The notes under the pieces are model-generated. The model had not been told where the DNA came from and searched no databases. It saw only the letters and a program-made list of their open reading frames with translations. Below are positions 48,401-58,900 of a DNA stretch of 64,000 nucleotides, piece by piece (within the stretch, counting starts at the first letter, position 1; each line of letters starts with the position of its first letter). Position numbers and translations under genes: made by a program. Where the stretch lies: assembly GCA_000469685.2 (NCBI GenBank), contig LS997562.1, positions 9,314,007 to 9,378,006 of the forward strand, given 5' to 3'. The stretch is from Haemonchus contortus (taxonomy: Eukaryota; Nematoda; Chromadorea; Rhabditida; Trichostrongylidae).

Positions 48401-49105
48401 AATATAAGCAAAAGAGAAGTTTCGATTGGCTCACAGCTGTGGTGAGGCAACTAACTAAGAATCAAGGGCTGGATTAGGCAGGAGTGGGTGGGTTTGACGA
48501 AGTCCGCAGTTTTCCTGGTCCATAAAGCCCCTTTATTCGGTGAGGTAATGAAGATATTGCTAAAAGAGGTGTTGCTCTATCGAATGGACCAGAAGATGCA
48601 GGAATCCAGTAAGGAGCGATCATTAGTGGGAAACGTCTTCGATAAAGAAAACTCGTCCGAATCACATGCAAATCACCCACACTTTCGAACTCAGGCGGTG
48701 CTTTCCCACATCGATCGGAGAGCCGTTTTTTCTCGATCCGGCAATGTTGTAAATGTGTAAAGATCTTAGAAAAATTTCATAAATACGATGTTGTTAGTGC
48801 ATAAAAAAGCGACGTACACGATCATTTTTCTCCTGACCATAGATTGGGACTGCAGTAAATTCTGGATCCTTGGGGGCAGCCCACATGCCCGATCCAACAA
48901 CTGCAGCAGACATTAGGCTAGGATTAATGGATCTACTTCGGAAATAGATCTGAAAGTCAAGGATTTTCGAGGGACCGTGTAAGAAAGTACGTTTTCTCAT
49001 CATTTTTCCTACCTCTGCTGGAAGGGGTGGTGAACGTAGGAATCCTGTCTCTACATAGCGTTGGCCTAAGAATTGTCCCAACTTGAAAGAGTCTTCGATC
49101 CCATC
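45457..49105 (-). CDS. Histidine acid phosphatase-like protein (incomplete model)
   Basis: Secreted or lysosomal acid phosphatase family. Supported exons in gene order: 49013-49105 (DGIEDSFKLGQFLGQRYVET), 48818-48949 (IYFRSRSINPSLMSA, the usual YxRSTDxxRTLMSA block), 47807-47974 (FRNYGRTTRKLIQWSEYEGF), 46741-46905 (GVLMKTILDLLKNR ... KFIAYSV), 46555-46702 (MAFMEALG ... NNALLMIELSDED) and 45457-45603 (RLCDRSPCPLAKFLQCC, stop 45457-45459). Further pieces at about 47,665-47,705 and 47,260-47,340 could not be joined in frame. The exon with the catalytic RHGxRxP was not found, the HD motif expected after AYS is absent, and the 46741/46702 junction does not keep frame. Either the gene is degenerate or my model is wrong there. 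A MITE copy lies in the last intron. Confidence 0.72.
45681..45973 (+). mobile_element. GC-rich MITE, copy 1
   Basis: About 290 bp starting CGGGTGCGCTTCGTTGCGCG and ending in CGACGGACGCGCGCAACGGA, so the termini are imperfect inverted repeats around GCGCGCGTCCGTCGAAA. The interior shares CGTCGCATGCGGCG, GCAGTCAGCCAAAGAGAAGA and CACTTGGTGGAACTGTAATG with the other three copies. It lies in the last intron of the phosphatase gene. There is no coding capacity. Confidence 0.88.
47150..48110. repeat. Pair of related segments (about 47150-47240 and 48005-48110)
   Basis: Both share the order CTCCATCCCTC, CAGGA-TATT, AGCGGC-T-TGGG, GAAGAAAGTC or GAGAAAGTCG. They are strongly diverged, so this is an old repeat lying within introns of the phosphatase gene. 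Confidence 0.4.
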
Positions 49106-49249
49106 CTGAAAGAAAGGATTCACGGTCCTTTGGTCCATAAAAGAGCATATTGTAATATTATCTATTAACCATTTAGTAGCCTTTTTATACTCATTTTCAT
49201 AGCGGGATGGCTCCCAGTGAGATAGATTCATACTTGAGGTGGCCCTATT

Positions 49250-49721
49250 GGCTGCTTTCATAGTCCGCCGGTCGGCGAGCCGGCGAGGACTACGTGTACG
49301 AACGTGGGTCCGAAGACGCGCGCGGCAAATTGCGCGGCGAAGTTCGCAACGACCCTGGCGCCTATGATTGGGGCCTAAATTTGAAGTTGAGTAGATTAGA
49401 AGGATCATCAGACTCTACTAAACTACTCTACTTCGAGTTTGCGATCCGAAAATTGACATCAGAGTCGTACAAATCATCTCGAACTTCGCCGCACAGATTG
49501 CCGCGCGCATCCTTGAACACACGTTCGTCCCGTTCCCCCGCCGGCGAGCCGGCGCACTGACGTAAAATAAATCAGCCCTATGTAAGAAGTCTACGTCTGT
49601 TGCATTTTATTTCACGGTCAGAACAGGTCAGAGCCGTGATATAAAATGTAAGAAACGTAGATTTCTCACATACTGATTAATCGTTTTACGTCAGTGCGCC
49701 GGTCGACTATGAAGGCGGCCA
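49250..49721. repeat. Composite foldback: two hairpins inside an outer inverted repeat
   Basis: Outer arms GCTGCTTTCATAGTCCGCCG (left) and the complement of CCGGTCGACTATGAAGGCGG (right). Inside, 49270-49555 is a GC-rich hairpin (arms around CGCGCGCGGCAAATTGCGCG and its partner). Next to it, about 49552-49700 is a second hairpin (GCACTGACGTAAAATAAATC ... CGTTTTACGTCAGTGC). One element has probably inserted in another. It lies just upstream of the first phosphatase exon found. Confidence 0.75.
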
Positions 49722-49830
49722 TTCATACTCAGGGAAACAAACGGTGATTATCGGTTAGGCGCAGACGTGCGGCAAAATCGATGATATGCGCAGGTATGCA
49801 TGCGGTTAAAAACGAGAGTGAGAAGCCTGG

Positions 49831-50120
49831 GAGAACGTCCGTTGCGCGCGTCCGTCGAAAGTAGGTCACCCCGCTCACTTCGCGCGCGACGCACCCCACT
49901 GAGGTCTCAAGATGGCATTACAGTACCACCAAGTGTAAGTTGAGCAAGCGATTTGCATCTGTCCGTGTTATCTTCTCTTTGGCTGACTGCCGTGGACCAA
50001 GCGCAAATCGTATGCCCTTTTGACAAGTGCGACGTTTGTCAAGTATCGCGGGCTGACCCGCCGCATGCGACGGCTGCGGTGTGACCTAGTTTCGACGGAC
50101 GCGCACAATGAAGCGCATCC
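49831..50120 (-). mobile_element. GC-rich MITE, copy 2 (inverted)
   Basis: Same family as the copy at 45681 in reverse orientation: starts GAGAACGTCCGTTGCGCGCG and ends GACGCGCACAATGAAGCGCA. It carries the reverse complements of the shared interior blocks (ACAGTACCACCAAGTGTAAG, TCTTCTCTTTGGCTGACTGC). Confidence 0.88.
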
Positions 50121-53034
50121 GAGAAGTCTGTATCGTTTGCATGAAACATTCTGAGCCAAATTTTTTGATGAGCCACGAAGTTCTGTGACAAGAATGCCTT
50201 TTTCCAACACTCCAGGTTACACAGCCGTCGAGCTTCTGGCTCTATTATACTTTATCGCCAACTCTAAACGATTTTCAAATCCGTTGACGTTCCCAGTAGA
50301 GAAAGGCCTTCACACTTGGGAGTTCAAAAACGAACATCGATTAGGAGAGGGCAAACGAATGTTTGTGTTTTTGCAGAATCACACGCCATGTGGTGAGGCA
50401 ACTAGCTAACAAATGTGCTGTGCTGTGAGACGACTATCCAGTATTGCCCCGTGAACGAATTGGAATTTGGATTCCTGCGGAAAATTACTGAATCGAAGCT
50501 TCCCCTCAGCCTCATCCCTCTCCTTATCTTCTTCCTCCCTCCATATTCTGCCTGAACCATGCACCTATTCCCATGGTCCCTTTTCGGTTATAAGTTCTCA
50601 CGGTGCGATGAGAACTATTCATGTTATCGGGGTGAACTCCTTTTAACTTGACATATTGCCAGAGGGATTTCACATTAAGTGTACCTAGGCGGAACTCGGT
50701 CTGAGCCCGTACAGTTTATAGTGGGAAATTTCAGAAATGATCGGAAAAAGAAAAAACAAGAGAAAAATTGGAAACAATCAGAATTGAGAGAACAGCACAG
50801 AATGGGAATCTGCACTAGCGAAACGAGAGGATGGTGGTATTGACGAGGTAGATCATCACGATCAGCGCGGTGGAACCAAGGGAAATTAAAGATCAAACAA
50901 AAGCTACTCCAAAAAATTCTATCTTTATAATTCCGTATTAAGGCTCGCAACTCGCTGGAACACTAGTTCGGATGCATTTGTTCCCAGAATGTCAATTGGA
51001 GTAAGAGGAATTGAAGAATTCCCTCTTGACTGAGCAGTTTGAGAGCAAAGCTGACATGATGCAATCTCGTATTAATAAGTTTGTATCACAGCTCTAAGAA
51101 TTGTTCTATCGTAGTAGATAAGGGTGTGGTGCAGGTAAATCGAAATGGCCGCTTTGCGGCGAGAGCGACATCGCGCACGAAGGAGTGAAGCAGAAGCAGC
51201 GCAGCGAATAAGGACCACAGGAACAAGAGAAGTATCAGTAAAGTCATACCAAAATTTATAATCGCATATCGATCTAGCGCTATGAAGAACGCGACCACTA
51301 CAATAACGGGGCAACTAGTCCGCGACAGCCGCGTGCGGCGAATCAACTACACAAAACCGATTCCATTGCCCGTCTCCCAGTAGATATGAGCGACTAGGTA
51401 TCCATAATGGGAAACACTTGATACCTGTATAGGTTTTCGTTTATGACGCTTTTCGATGAACCCAGACCAGCCCTACGCACTGCACACAAAAGGGTGCGCT
51501 TCGTTGCGCGCGTCGGAAATGGGTGACGCCGCAGCCGTCGCATGCGGTGGGTCAGCCCGCGATACTTGACAGACGTCGCAGTTGCCAGTGAGGCAGGCAT
51601 ACGATTTGCGCTTGGTTCACGGCAGTCAGCCAATGAGAAGATAACACGGACAAATGTAAATCGATTGCTCCATTGACACTTGGTGGTACTGTAATGTCAT
51701 CTTGGGACCTCAGGGGGGTGCGCTGCGCGCGAGGTGGGCGGGGACCTACTTTTGACGGACGCGCGCAACGGACGTCCTCCCGCACGAAGGCTCTTTATTT
51801 TAGAACATATTTCTGTACCAATCACTTTGTTGAAGAGGCTCCCACAGCGGGCGTACACAGCTTTGTCTCTCGGGAAGCTGATTTAGTGACTAGTTTGATT
51901 CGATTGTAGTGCATAAGCAGCATGATCGCTTTACAACCGCAGTAGTGCAGCCTACGTAGCCCAGTAGCAGCTTTGACGTCGAGGTTTGCAGGATCAGAAG
52001 TGCACTGAGTCACCTACCTCAGTAAGTTCCCCAGCTCCGAGAGGGAACTTTGCTAGAATGGACTCGTTGGTAGTCAGCGGGGCTCGTGCGCCATGATGGA
52101 AAAGCTGTAATTGAAAGGGTTCCTCCAACACATGAGATGTCACATACATATAAAGCATAATGATGTAGTTTTTGAATGTGTACTGTTTCCTTTCCTTTTT
52201 CTTTTCTCAAAAACTCACACTTTCCTATCGTTTTTCTCTGCTTTAAAAATAACATGCTCCGGCGCAAAAGCTGCCAGTGGCGGCAAAGACGCAGCGTGGT
52301 CTCGAAGTCAGGGTGCCGCCCGCTGGGCAGGGGCGTCGAGCTGACTCTTGACGCTTGACGCCTTTGCGCTTTTGCGTTGAAGGTGCTTGACGCTCTAATT
52401 TGAAAGCGCCCAGTGACACCAAAAAAGCGTTAAGACTGCTGTGCTTCGAAGTAATAGATCCTTTTGATGCGATGCCATCCTTACTAGTAACTATGCTGTT
52501 CTTGAGGAGTCGAGAGAGATAAACTTACAGAAAGATATCCATTATCACAATCTCATGCCTATCTTATTATCACGACTATAACTAGTACTATCTACTACAG
52601 AGTTGAATGGAAGTATAAGTGCACTCATGCCATTGATTTCCAATTCGTAGATGGGTCATGAGCTATAGTCGACAGAGCGATAGGCGATGAGCGTCGGCAA
52701 TGGCGCCGATCAATATGTCACGAGACCACTAACTCATACTCAATGTTTCGTCGATTTAAGCCGCTAAATCATGCATATTCTGCTCTGCTCTATTGCCAAT
52801 TCCCAAGCTCACCTAGCAAGCCTGAAGCCTATCACCCGTCACCGCATTTATACTTAGCGTTGGCTCATCGACCAAGTTAAGTATAAATACAGTTGATCGC
52901 GCCTTCTTGGAAAATCGGAACGGTTATTGTGGGAGCGATATGTAACCTCGGTGATGCCGCCGGTGCACCGACACCTACAGCTGTCGAGTGTGTCTCAAAG
53001 AGTTGCAGGTATCTGCCCCATTCCTTGATGCTAA
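50121..53034. other. No recognised gene apart from a MITE
   Basis: About 2.9 kb. A minus-strand frame at 51086-51346 is strikingly hydrophobic (MTLLILLLFLWSLFAALLLL) but has no family match or splice support. A minus-strand frame at about 50,840-50,880 reads HRADRDDLP, vaguely like the phosphatase RHGxRxP site, but without usable splice signals. A GC-rich stretch lies at about 52,260-52,400. Confidence 0.4.
51491..51780 (+). mobile_element. GC-rich MITE, copy 3
   Basis: Starts AGGGTGCGCTTCGTTGCGCG and ends TTGACGGACGCGCGCAACGG. The interior blocks match copies 1, 2 and 4, with a short deletion after GCGCGCGTCGG. Confidence 0.88.
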
Positions 53035-53429
53035 CTAACTTACAACGATAGCCGAAACCAAGCCCTCCGGCTTGATGGGCTCCGGAGACGTTGTTCTTTC
53101 AGGGGCCTTTTCTTCAATCAACACAAACAAAACAAAGTATCCAACACCTGCCTGAAATAGTCGCTCTCCTCAAGGGCCTGCTCATTTTTCTGCTCAATCC
53201 TTCCCAGAGATCCCTATTTGTGAAACTAACGTACCAGAACTACTAGCAGGAGAAGTCCGACAAAAAGAACCAGCATTACGTTGGTTCCACCTTTCTTCTT
53301 CTTCTTTTGTATGCTTTCTTTCGATGTAATACTTTCTTTCGATTTCGATGTCCTTTCTTTCGACGGCCTTTCTTTCGATGTTTTCCTGCGCTTCTTTTCT
53401 TGCTCCTGCTTCTGTTCTGGCTCCTCCAT
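53035..53429 (-). CDS. Small Lys/Glu-rich single-pass membrane protein, unknown function
   Basis: Two exons, 53235-53429 and 53035-53151, joined in phase 0 by a GTACGT donor and a TTTCAG acceptor, give 103 aa. The first 50 residues are very basic and acidic (EQKQEQEKKRRKTSKERPSK, ending KKKKK). One transmembrane segment follows (about 52-75, MLVLFVGLLLLVVLAGVGYF), and its hydrophobic core runs across the exon junction, which supports the splice. The tail is IEEKAPERTTSPEPIKPEGL. By the positive-inside rule the N-terminus would be cytosolic. A GTAAGT just before the stop could be a donor to a further exon, so the C-terminus is unsure. I recognise no family. Confidence 0.6.
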
Positions 53430-55996
53430 TTCAGAAAATGGATATGATCTCCTTGAAGGCGGTTTTTATAGGGCAACCTGATCAGATAAATGAGATCTGT
53501 TAGAGTAATTTTAATCAGTAACAGCTCATTTAACCTCGGAGAATTTCATCCAACAATTCGCCGAAAGGTAACTGGTGGTTCTTCTTCACAGATCTTCAAA
53601 CAACAAGCAATTCTCGATCCACACAATCCCATTCATTTACAGAAGAACCTCTGCAGGGCCAACCGCCTCGTACAGAGGTTTGGGAAGGCAATGCGAGTTG
53701 CGAGTCGAAGACACAATTGACAATAACCTGATGGATGACCGAACAGTTGAAGATTGAAGGCGCTGAAGCTGAATCATAAACCTTTGGTGAAAAAATCAAA
53801 AAAAAAACAATGAAAACCAGAAAATTTTGGCCGTTCTGTAGCTCTTCATTATCGGCCTTGTATAAGTCAGGAACAAAATAGAGGCGAATTGGTACAGCAT
53901 CCCCAAGTCTACAACATTGTTCACCCCACGACACGCCCATGGAAGGCTGTCAGCTACCCCCTTGGTGTCAGCGGGCGTATTAGACTAACTTTGAGCCCAT
54001 ATGGTGCCTGTTATGGATCACATTCAAAAGGAAAACACCACATATCGTCTTTTGTTAGGGACAAATTTCGTCTCCCTAGGTGAGCTGCAAAACCAGATTT
54101 ATCCATACTTAAGTCTTGAACATTCTCCTAGAAACAGCTCTTAAGGAGTGGCTAGGGGTTGCCAGTCGCTTCAAGGTCATTGCCAAGTGCAAGGCTATAT
54201 AGCACAGTCATAAAACTCTTAACAAATAAGGTAACCAGGGTGGGGTAGTTGGCAGTTGGAATTTGGTGGCGTCAAGAATGGATACAGTTACTCTAGGTAA
54301 TTTACTTATTTATATGTACACTTATTTGTTTGCTTTCTTCTTTGATTTTGATACGCGCAGAGAAGTATTCTCTGGTAGCAGCCCAGCCCAAAAGTCCATA
54401 GTCTCTAACATTGTTCCTTAGGTGAACATGTGCATCACCTCCTTCAAACCTTTGGCCTTCAAACCGCTACCACTGTTTTGTATAATGGTTGGGTAAGCGG
54501 CGCATCCCAGAGGTGAGATCGATCTCTCAACAACCGTTCTGAGAATTCCCTCTCAAAGATTATCTAAACAAAAAAGGATTACCACCTCCCTTGTGCTCTC
54601 TTGGTAATTCAATAGCCATCACTGCGTATGTGTACTGCAATGGTTTGTTAGCTAAACAATGCGGACAGGTACTTCCCCTCAGACCGTTTTTCAGATTTTA
54701 CTCACGAAAACTTTCTCGGATCATGTTTCATTTGTTTACTAAAACAATGTTTACTCTTCAAAAAAAAAGGTGCTTCTTTCTCGTTCCTCTGGAAATATCA
54801 ATAGAAGACAGGAACTGTTCCTTGACCGTTGACGCAAGCACTGAGGCAGACAGACAGACACTTAGGAGGAGTGTTAAGTGGTGATACTATCTCGTAAAAG
54901 TGTTTGTACGGGATGATATCGCTCACTTGGATAGCTCCCTGTTCACGCCTCTTTGGAGAATGGCGGGTTTCTGGACCAAGTAACTCGATGTATTGGGTCG
55001 GGCAAGGAGAAAACTCACCTACGGAACATTCCCGAACCGATCAAATGTTGGTGGTCACAAATTGAAAGGATTACCCAGTGAGAGGAAACAATATTTACCT
55101 TGAGAATTTTCTAGGTACACCTTTACCGGGATTTAATCATTGATACAAAAAGTACACGGTACAGAGTGGGTGACCACTAGGTAACACAATGGTCTCTGTA
55201 ACATCTGGATTCCCTTGATAATGGGAATATTGGGTACAGTAAGCAGGTATACCAGCTCACACATGGGTTTCCTCTAACAGTAGGCATGAATTTCTTGCTA
55301 CTGAAGCCTCAAGAGACCTGATTATTCTTTATACTCAATTTCAGCTGATGTTTGGGTCCATGTTTTTCAAGATCTCTCTCTTTGCAGCTCAATGGACAGC
55401 TTCATTGCAAAGTTCTTCAGTTGCCGACCGTCGTTGTTGCTCGTCTTGTCGCCCATGCCGATGTTTGCACTCGAGAACGACGGGTATCGCTAACTCGTCT
55501 CGAGAGGTGCTTCACTAATAATCCACACCCTTGTACTCTCTCATCATGTTCTCTCGTTTAACGCATGTTTCCCCGGTATCACTCCAATCAATCGATAAAT
55601 CGATTTTTGGGCAACCTATTTCTGAAGTTTGAAACCCACCTCAACACTCACCAACCTTTAGAGCTACCAAGCAAAGTCCAGAAATGACTGGTAAACACAG
55701 AAGATTTCTGCTCTAATTATTGATTCGTCGTCGATCAATAAGTCGGCAAATGGTCAATAAACAATTCCCAAATTGATGTAGACGATTTTCTAGGTTGTCA
55801 TGGGTGGGCTAAGCTCTAAGGGGGATATTGGTCCGAGATAGTTCCTCTGTTCGTTTGTGATTTCGTTAAGTCTTTTTATTTGTATTTACTGTTTTGAAAG
55901 TTCGATCGATAATCGATTTCATTTGAAGTTTACAGCGGGTTCTTCTTCTGTAGCGGATCTCATTATTCTTGGCAGTTATCATATCTTCTAGGCAAT
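53430..55996. other. No recognisable gene; contains the innexin upstream region
   Basis: About 2.6 kb without a supported gene. TTCTAG at 55986-55991, six bases before the innexin ATG, could be a spliced-leader acceptor; this is inference. Confidence 0.45.
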
Positions 55997-58900
55997 ATGA
56001 ACTTCTTGTCGTCAGCTGTGTCATCGATCAAGCCGAGGTAACCTACCGTCAATTTGGAAAATCGATTTTTTATCGATCGGGCTGATCAATAAAAATCAAT
56101 ATATTGATCGTATGGTTGTAATTGAGCTATTTATTCGATAATGTTCCGTTCAGACTTGACGATTATGGTACTGATCGCCTTAACTATTACTATTCAACAA
56201 TGGTAATTATGGTGTTATCAGTAACGATTACTGCTAAGCAATATGTTGGTTCACCATTACAGTGTTGGGTACCGGCTCAGGTATTTTTCTCTCGTATTCT
56301 TCATATTCATGTACTTACGGTGTTATCATCGATTTTTGGTCGTAAATGCTCGGGTTAGGCCCAAACATGGTGATCTCACAATCACATAATTTACAATAAT
56401 TCGTTGACTGGTTTTACCTGTAGGGAGCTCAGCCTGGTAGGCTACGTCAGTTGTTTTCATTCCTTTTTTCTGATGGACAATGCCTTTAGATAGATTAGAA
56501 CCCATTTTGCTTTTCATTTTCAATACTTTTTCTTCTCCCACAGATTTGTTCACGGAAGTTGACTGTAGCATCAAATTTCTTGGCTTAACAAACAAATAAA
56601 TAAATAAATAAAACCTATACTCGGCTACCCCATTTTCTGATATCTAAAAAAGGAGCAAGATTTATCTACAAGCTGACAATGAAGAAGGTCCAGGTCTTCT
56701 TCGAGCAAACTAAGATTTGAGACCTAAAATACCTAACATACGGTAAAGCTCAAGTGCTAGGACCAGACTCTGTTCATAATTAGAGCATTGCTGACTACAA
56801 ACTGTGGCTTTCCTAAGGGCGGTTGTTTTCTATCCATGTACGAAGACGTGAGTACTCAAGAGAGTATTCGGACGAGCTTTCTGTCGTTGCTGTTGAGTTC
56901 GTCCATAGCTTTGAACAAAAAAAATAAGTAAATAAAAGGCATTTTAAGACTACGCAAAAATATCTACATGTACTACATCAATCGTGTGACCTTGTTTACT
57001 TCCGACGTACTCAGCCGCATCGCAACTGCGCGCAAGCTTTGCACCGTTTCGTGACATTGGGTGATTTAACTTAGTTCTGGTAGAAACGCCTTCACAACCT
57101 CTAACATCGTTTTCTTCAAATTTTGTAAAAATAGAATGGGTGTGGAAATGGCTGAGTTACTAAAATCTTTCTTGATTCCAGTTCACAAAAGCCTGGGAGC
57201 AGTATGCCGAAAATTACTGTTTTGTGTATAATACCTATTGGGTACGGCCTGATGAGGATGTTCCAGACTCAGTCGATACGAGGTACGCTCATACTTAGGC
57301 TAGCCGCTTCGCAGCCGTTTGCGGCGCCTTCTGCCCCATCCATTAACATGATCGTTTTTATGTAGGGCGATTTTAGGGTCGCTCAACAATTGATATACTA
57401 TCAATGGGTACCTTTCATAATGGCACTGGAAGCAGCATTCTTCTATTTCCCTATGGTATTCTGGAGTCAAGTAAACAACAGATCTGGCCTAAATGTCGAA
57501 AATCTTGTTCGTATGGCCGTGGCAGCTGAAACAGCAGAGGTTGGCGAGATCTTTAATTATATAAATCTATATGTGGCTATAAAGTCGTGAATCGGTACTT
57601 GCCCATGCCAACTAAGCCTTCATCCCACCGAGGTCCTTTAGTGGTTCCAGACTCGTCTAGGAAGATAGAAGCACTGACTTATACATCAGCTGGACACAAC
57701 AAGTCATTGCATAGGTCTCATACGCATTCAAACGCCACTACAATTCTAAATGAAAGCCATGTGCACGGCGCAGAAGCCGTTGGTCAAACCAGCCCCCACT
57801 TCAACTGACCTATCTAATCCGATTAGAGACCATCTTTACTTGATAACAGTAGGTAAAATGAGCAGATAAGCGGCAAGCAGTGAATGCTCCCACACTGTCA
57901 TATATTGCTCCAGTATAGAAAAGTCTTAAGGAGGTGGGACACAGTGCTGCTCAGAGGCACCTGTCCACTGTAACGCGTGATAGTTTGTCTTTAAGCGGTT
58001 GTGTGGATCTCATATCCTTCCAACCGAGCCCACAACCTTGAGCTGTAACCCGGTGCATGGCGTACTCCTTTGCCTCGAGCAAATCACAAGCTATTCAGGA
58101 TTCTGGCCGCGAGAAGAAGGTATCGGCGATCTGTACTCATCTTGAAAACAGTGTTCAACTTCAAATATCTCGAAGTGATGGTGCATCGTTACTTACCCGT
58201 CTAACGAAATTTGGACAGCTGGATGGGACTTATGTGTGCAAGTACGTTTTCAATAATAGTTGAAGATCAATTCGATTCATCGATCGATTGAGTGATTTGT
58301 CGATTTCCTGCCGAAAGGCCTAATGATAGGTATCATACTCCATAGTTCTTGAATTGAACCACTGCATAACTTCAGCGATCGTTCGAACGAGCGAACCCTT
58401 TACGGGGGCATTTTCCAACACCCTCCCTTCCCTTCTCTCGATTATTCGATTCTTCAGAATTCATCGCTCCATGTGGAATTGATCATAATGCACATTTCTT
58501 TCTCTGTAATTTCATTTCCTCAGTGAATCTGATATTTCTATTTCTCCACCTAACAATAGACATCAGATTCGCACAACACGCCGCGAGGCGAGACAACTAG
58601 CCAGGAACTGCCGCGCGCCGGGTGCCGGGTACAATGCAGCACACTCTTCCCTAATAAACAACCTAATTCAAAGTGCCGCAAATTTTTCGGATCGATATCG
58701 AACTTTTTCTTCTTTCAGTGTCTACCTAATCACAAAAATCATTTATGTTATCAATCTCGTCATGCAATTCCTCATGATGAATAAATTTCTTGGTCAGAAT
58801 GATCCATATTGGGGCGTGCACATACTTAGCGATATTCTGACTGGAACTGATTGGGAGCTCAGTGGTGAGTTCCTTATCGACAAAATTGGCGTTCACGATT

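Noticed and set aside
48488..48760. 90-codon plus-strand open frame opposite the phosphatase gene
   Set aside because: No family likeness and it lies in an intron of a better-supported gene on the other strand.
50840..50880. HRADRDDLP as the missing phosphatase active-site exon
   Set aside because: The order of residues does not fit RHGxRxP and there is no usable acceptor upstream.
51086..51346. Minus-strand frame with long hydrophobic stretch
   Set aside because: Membrane-like by composition only; no start context, splice partner or family likeness. Kept as a note in the gap entry.
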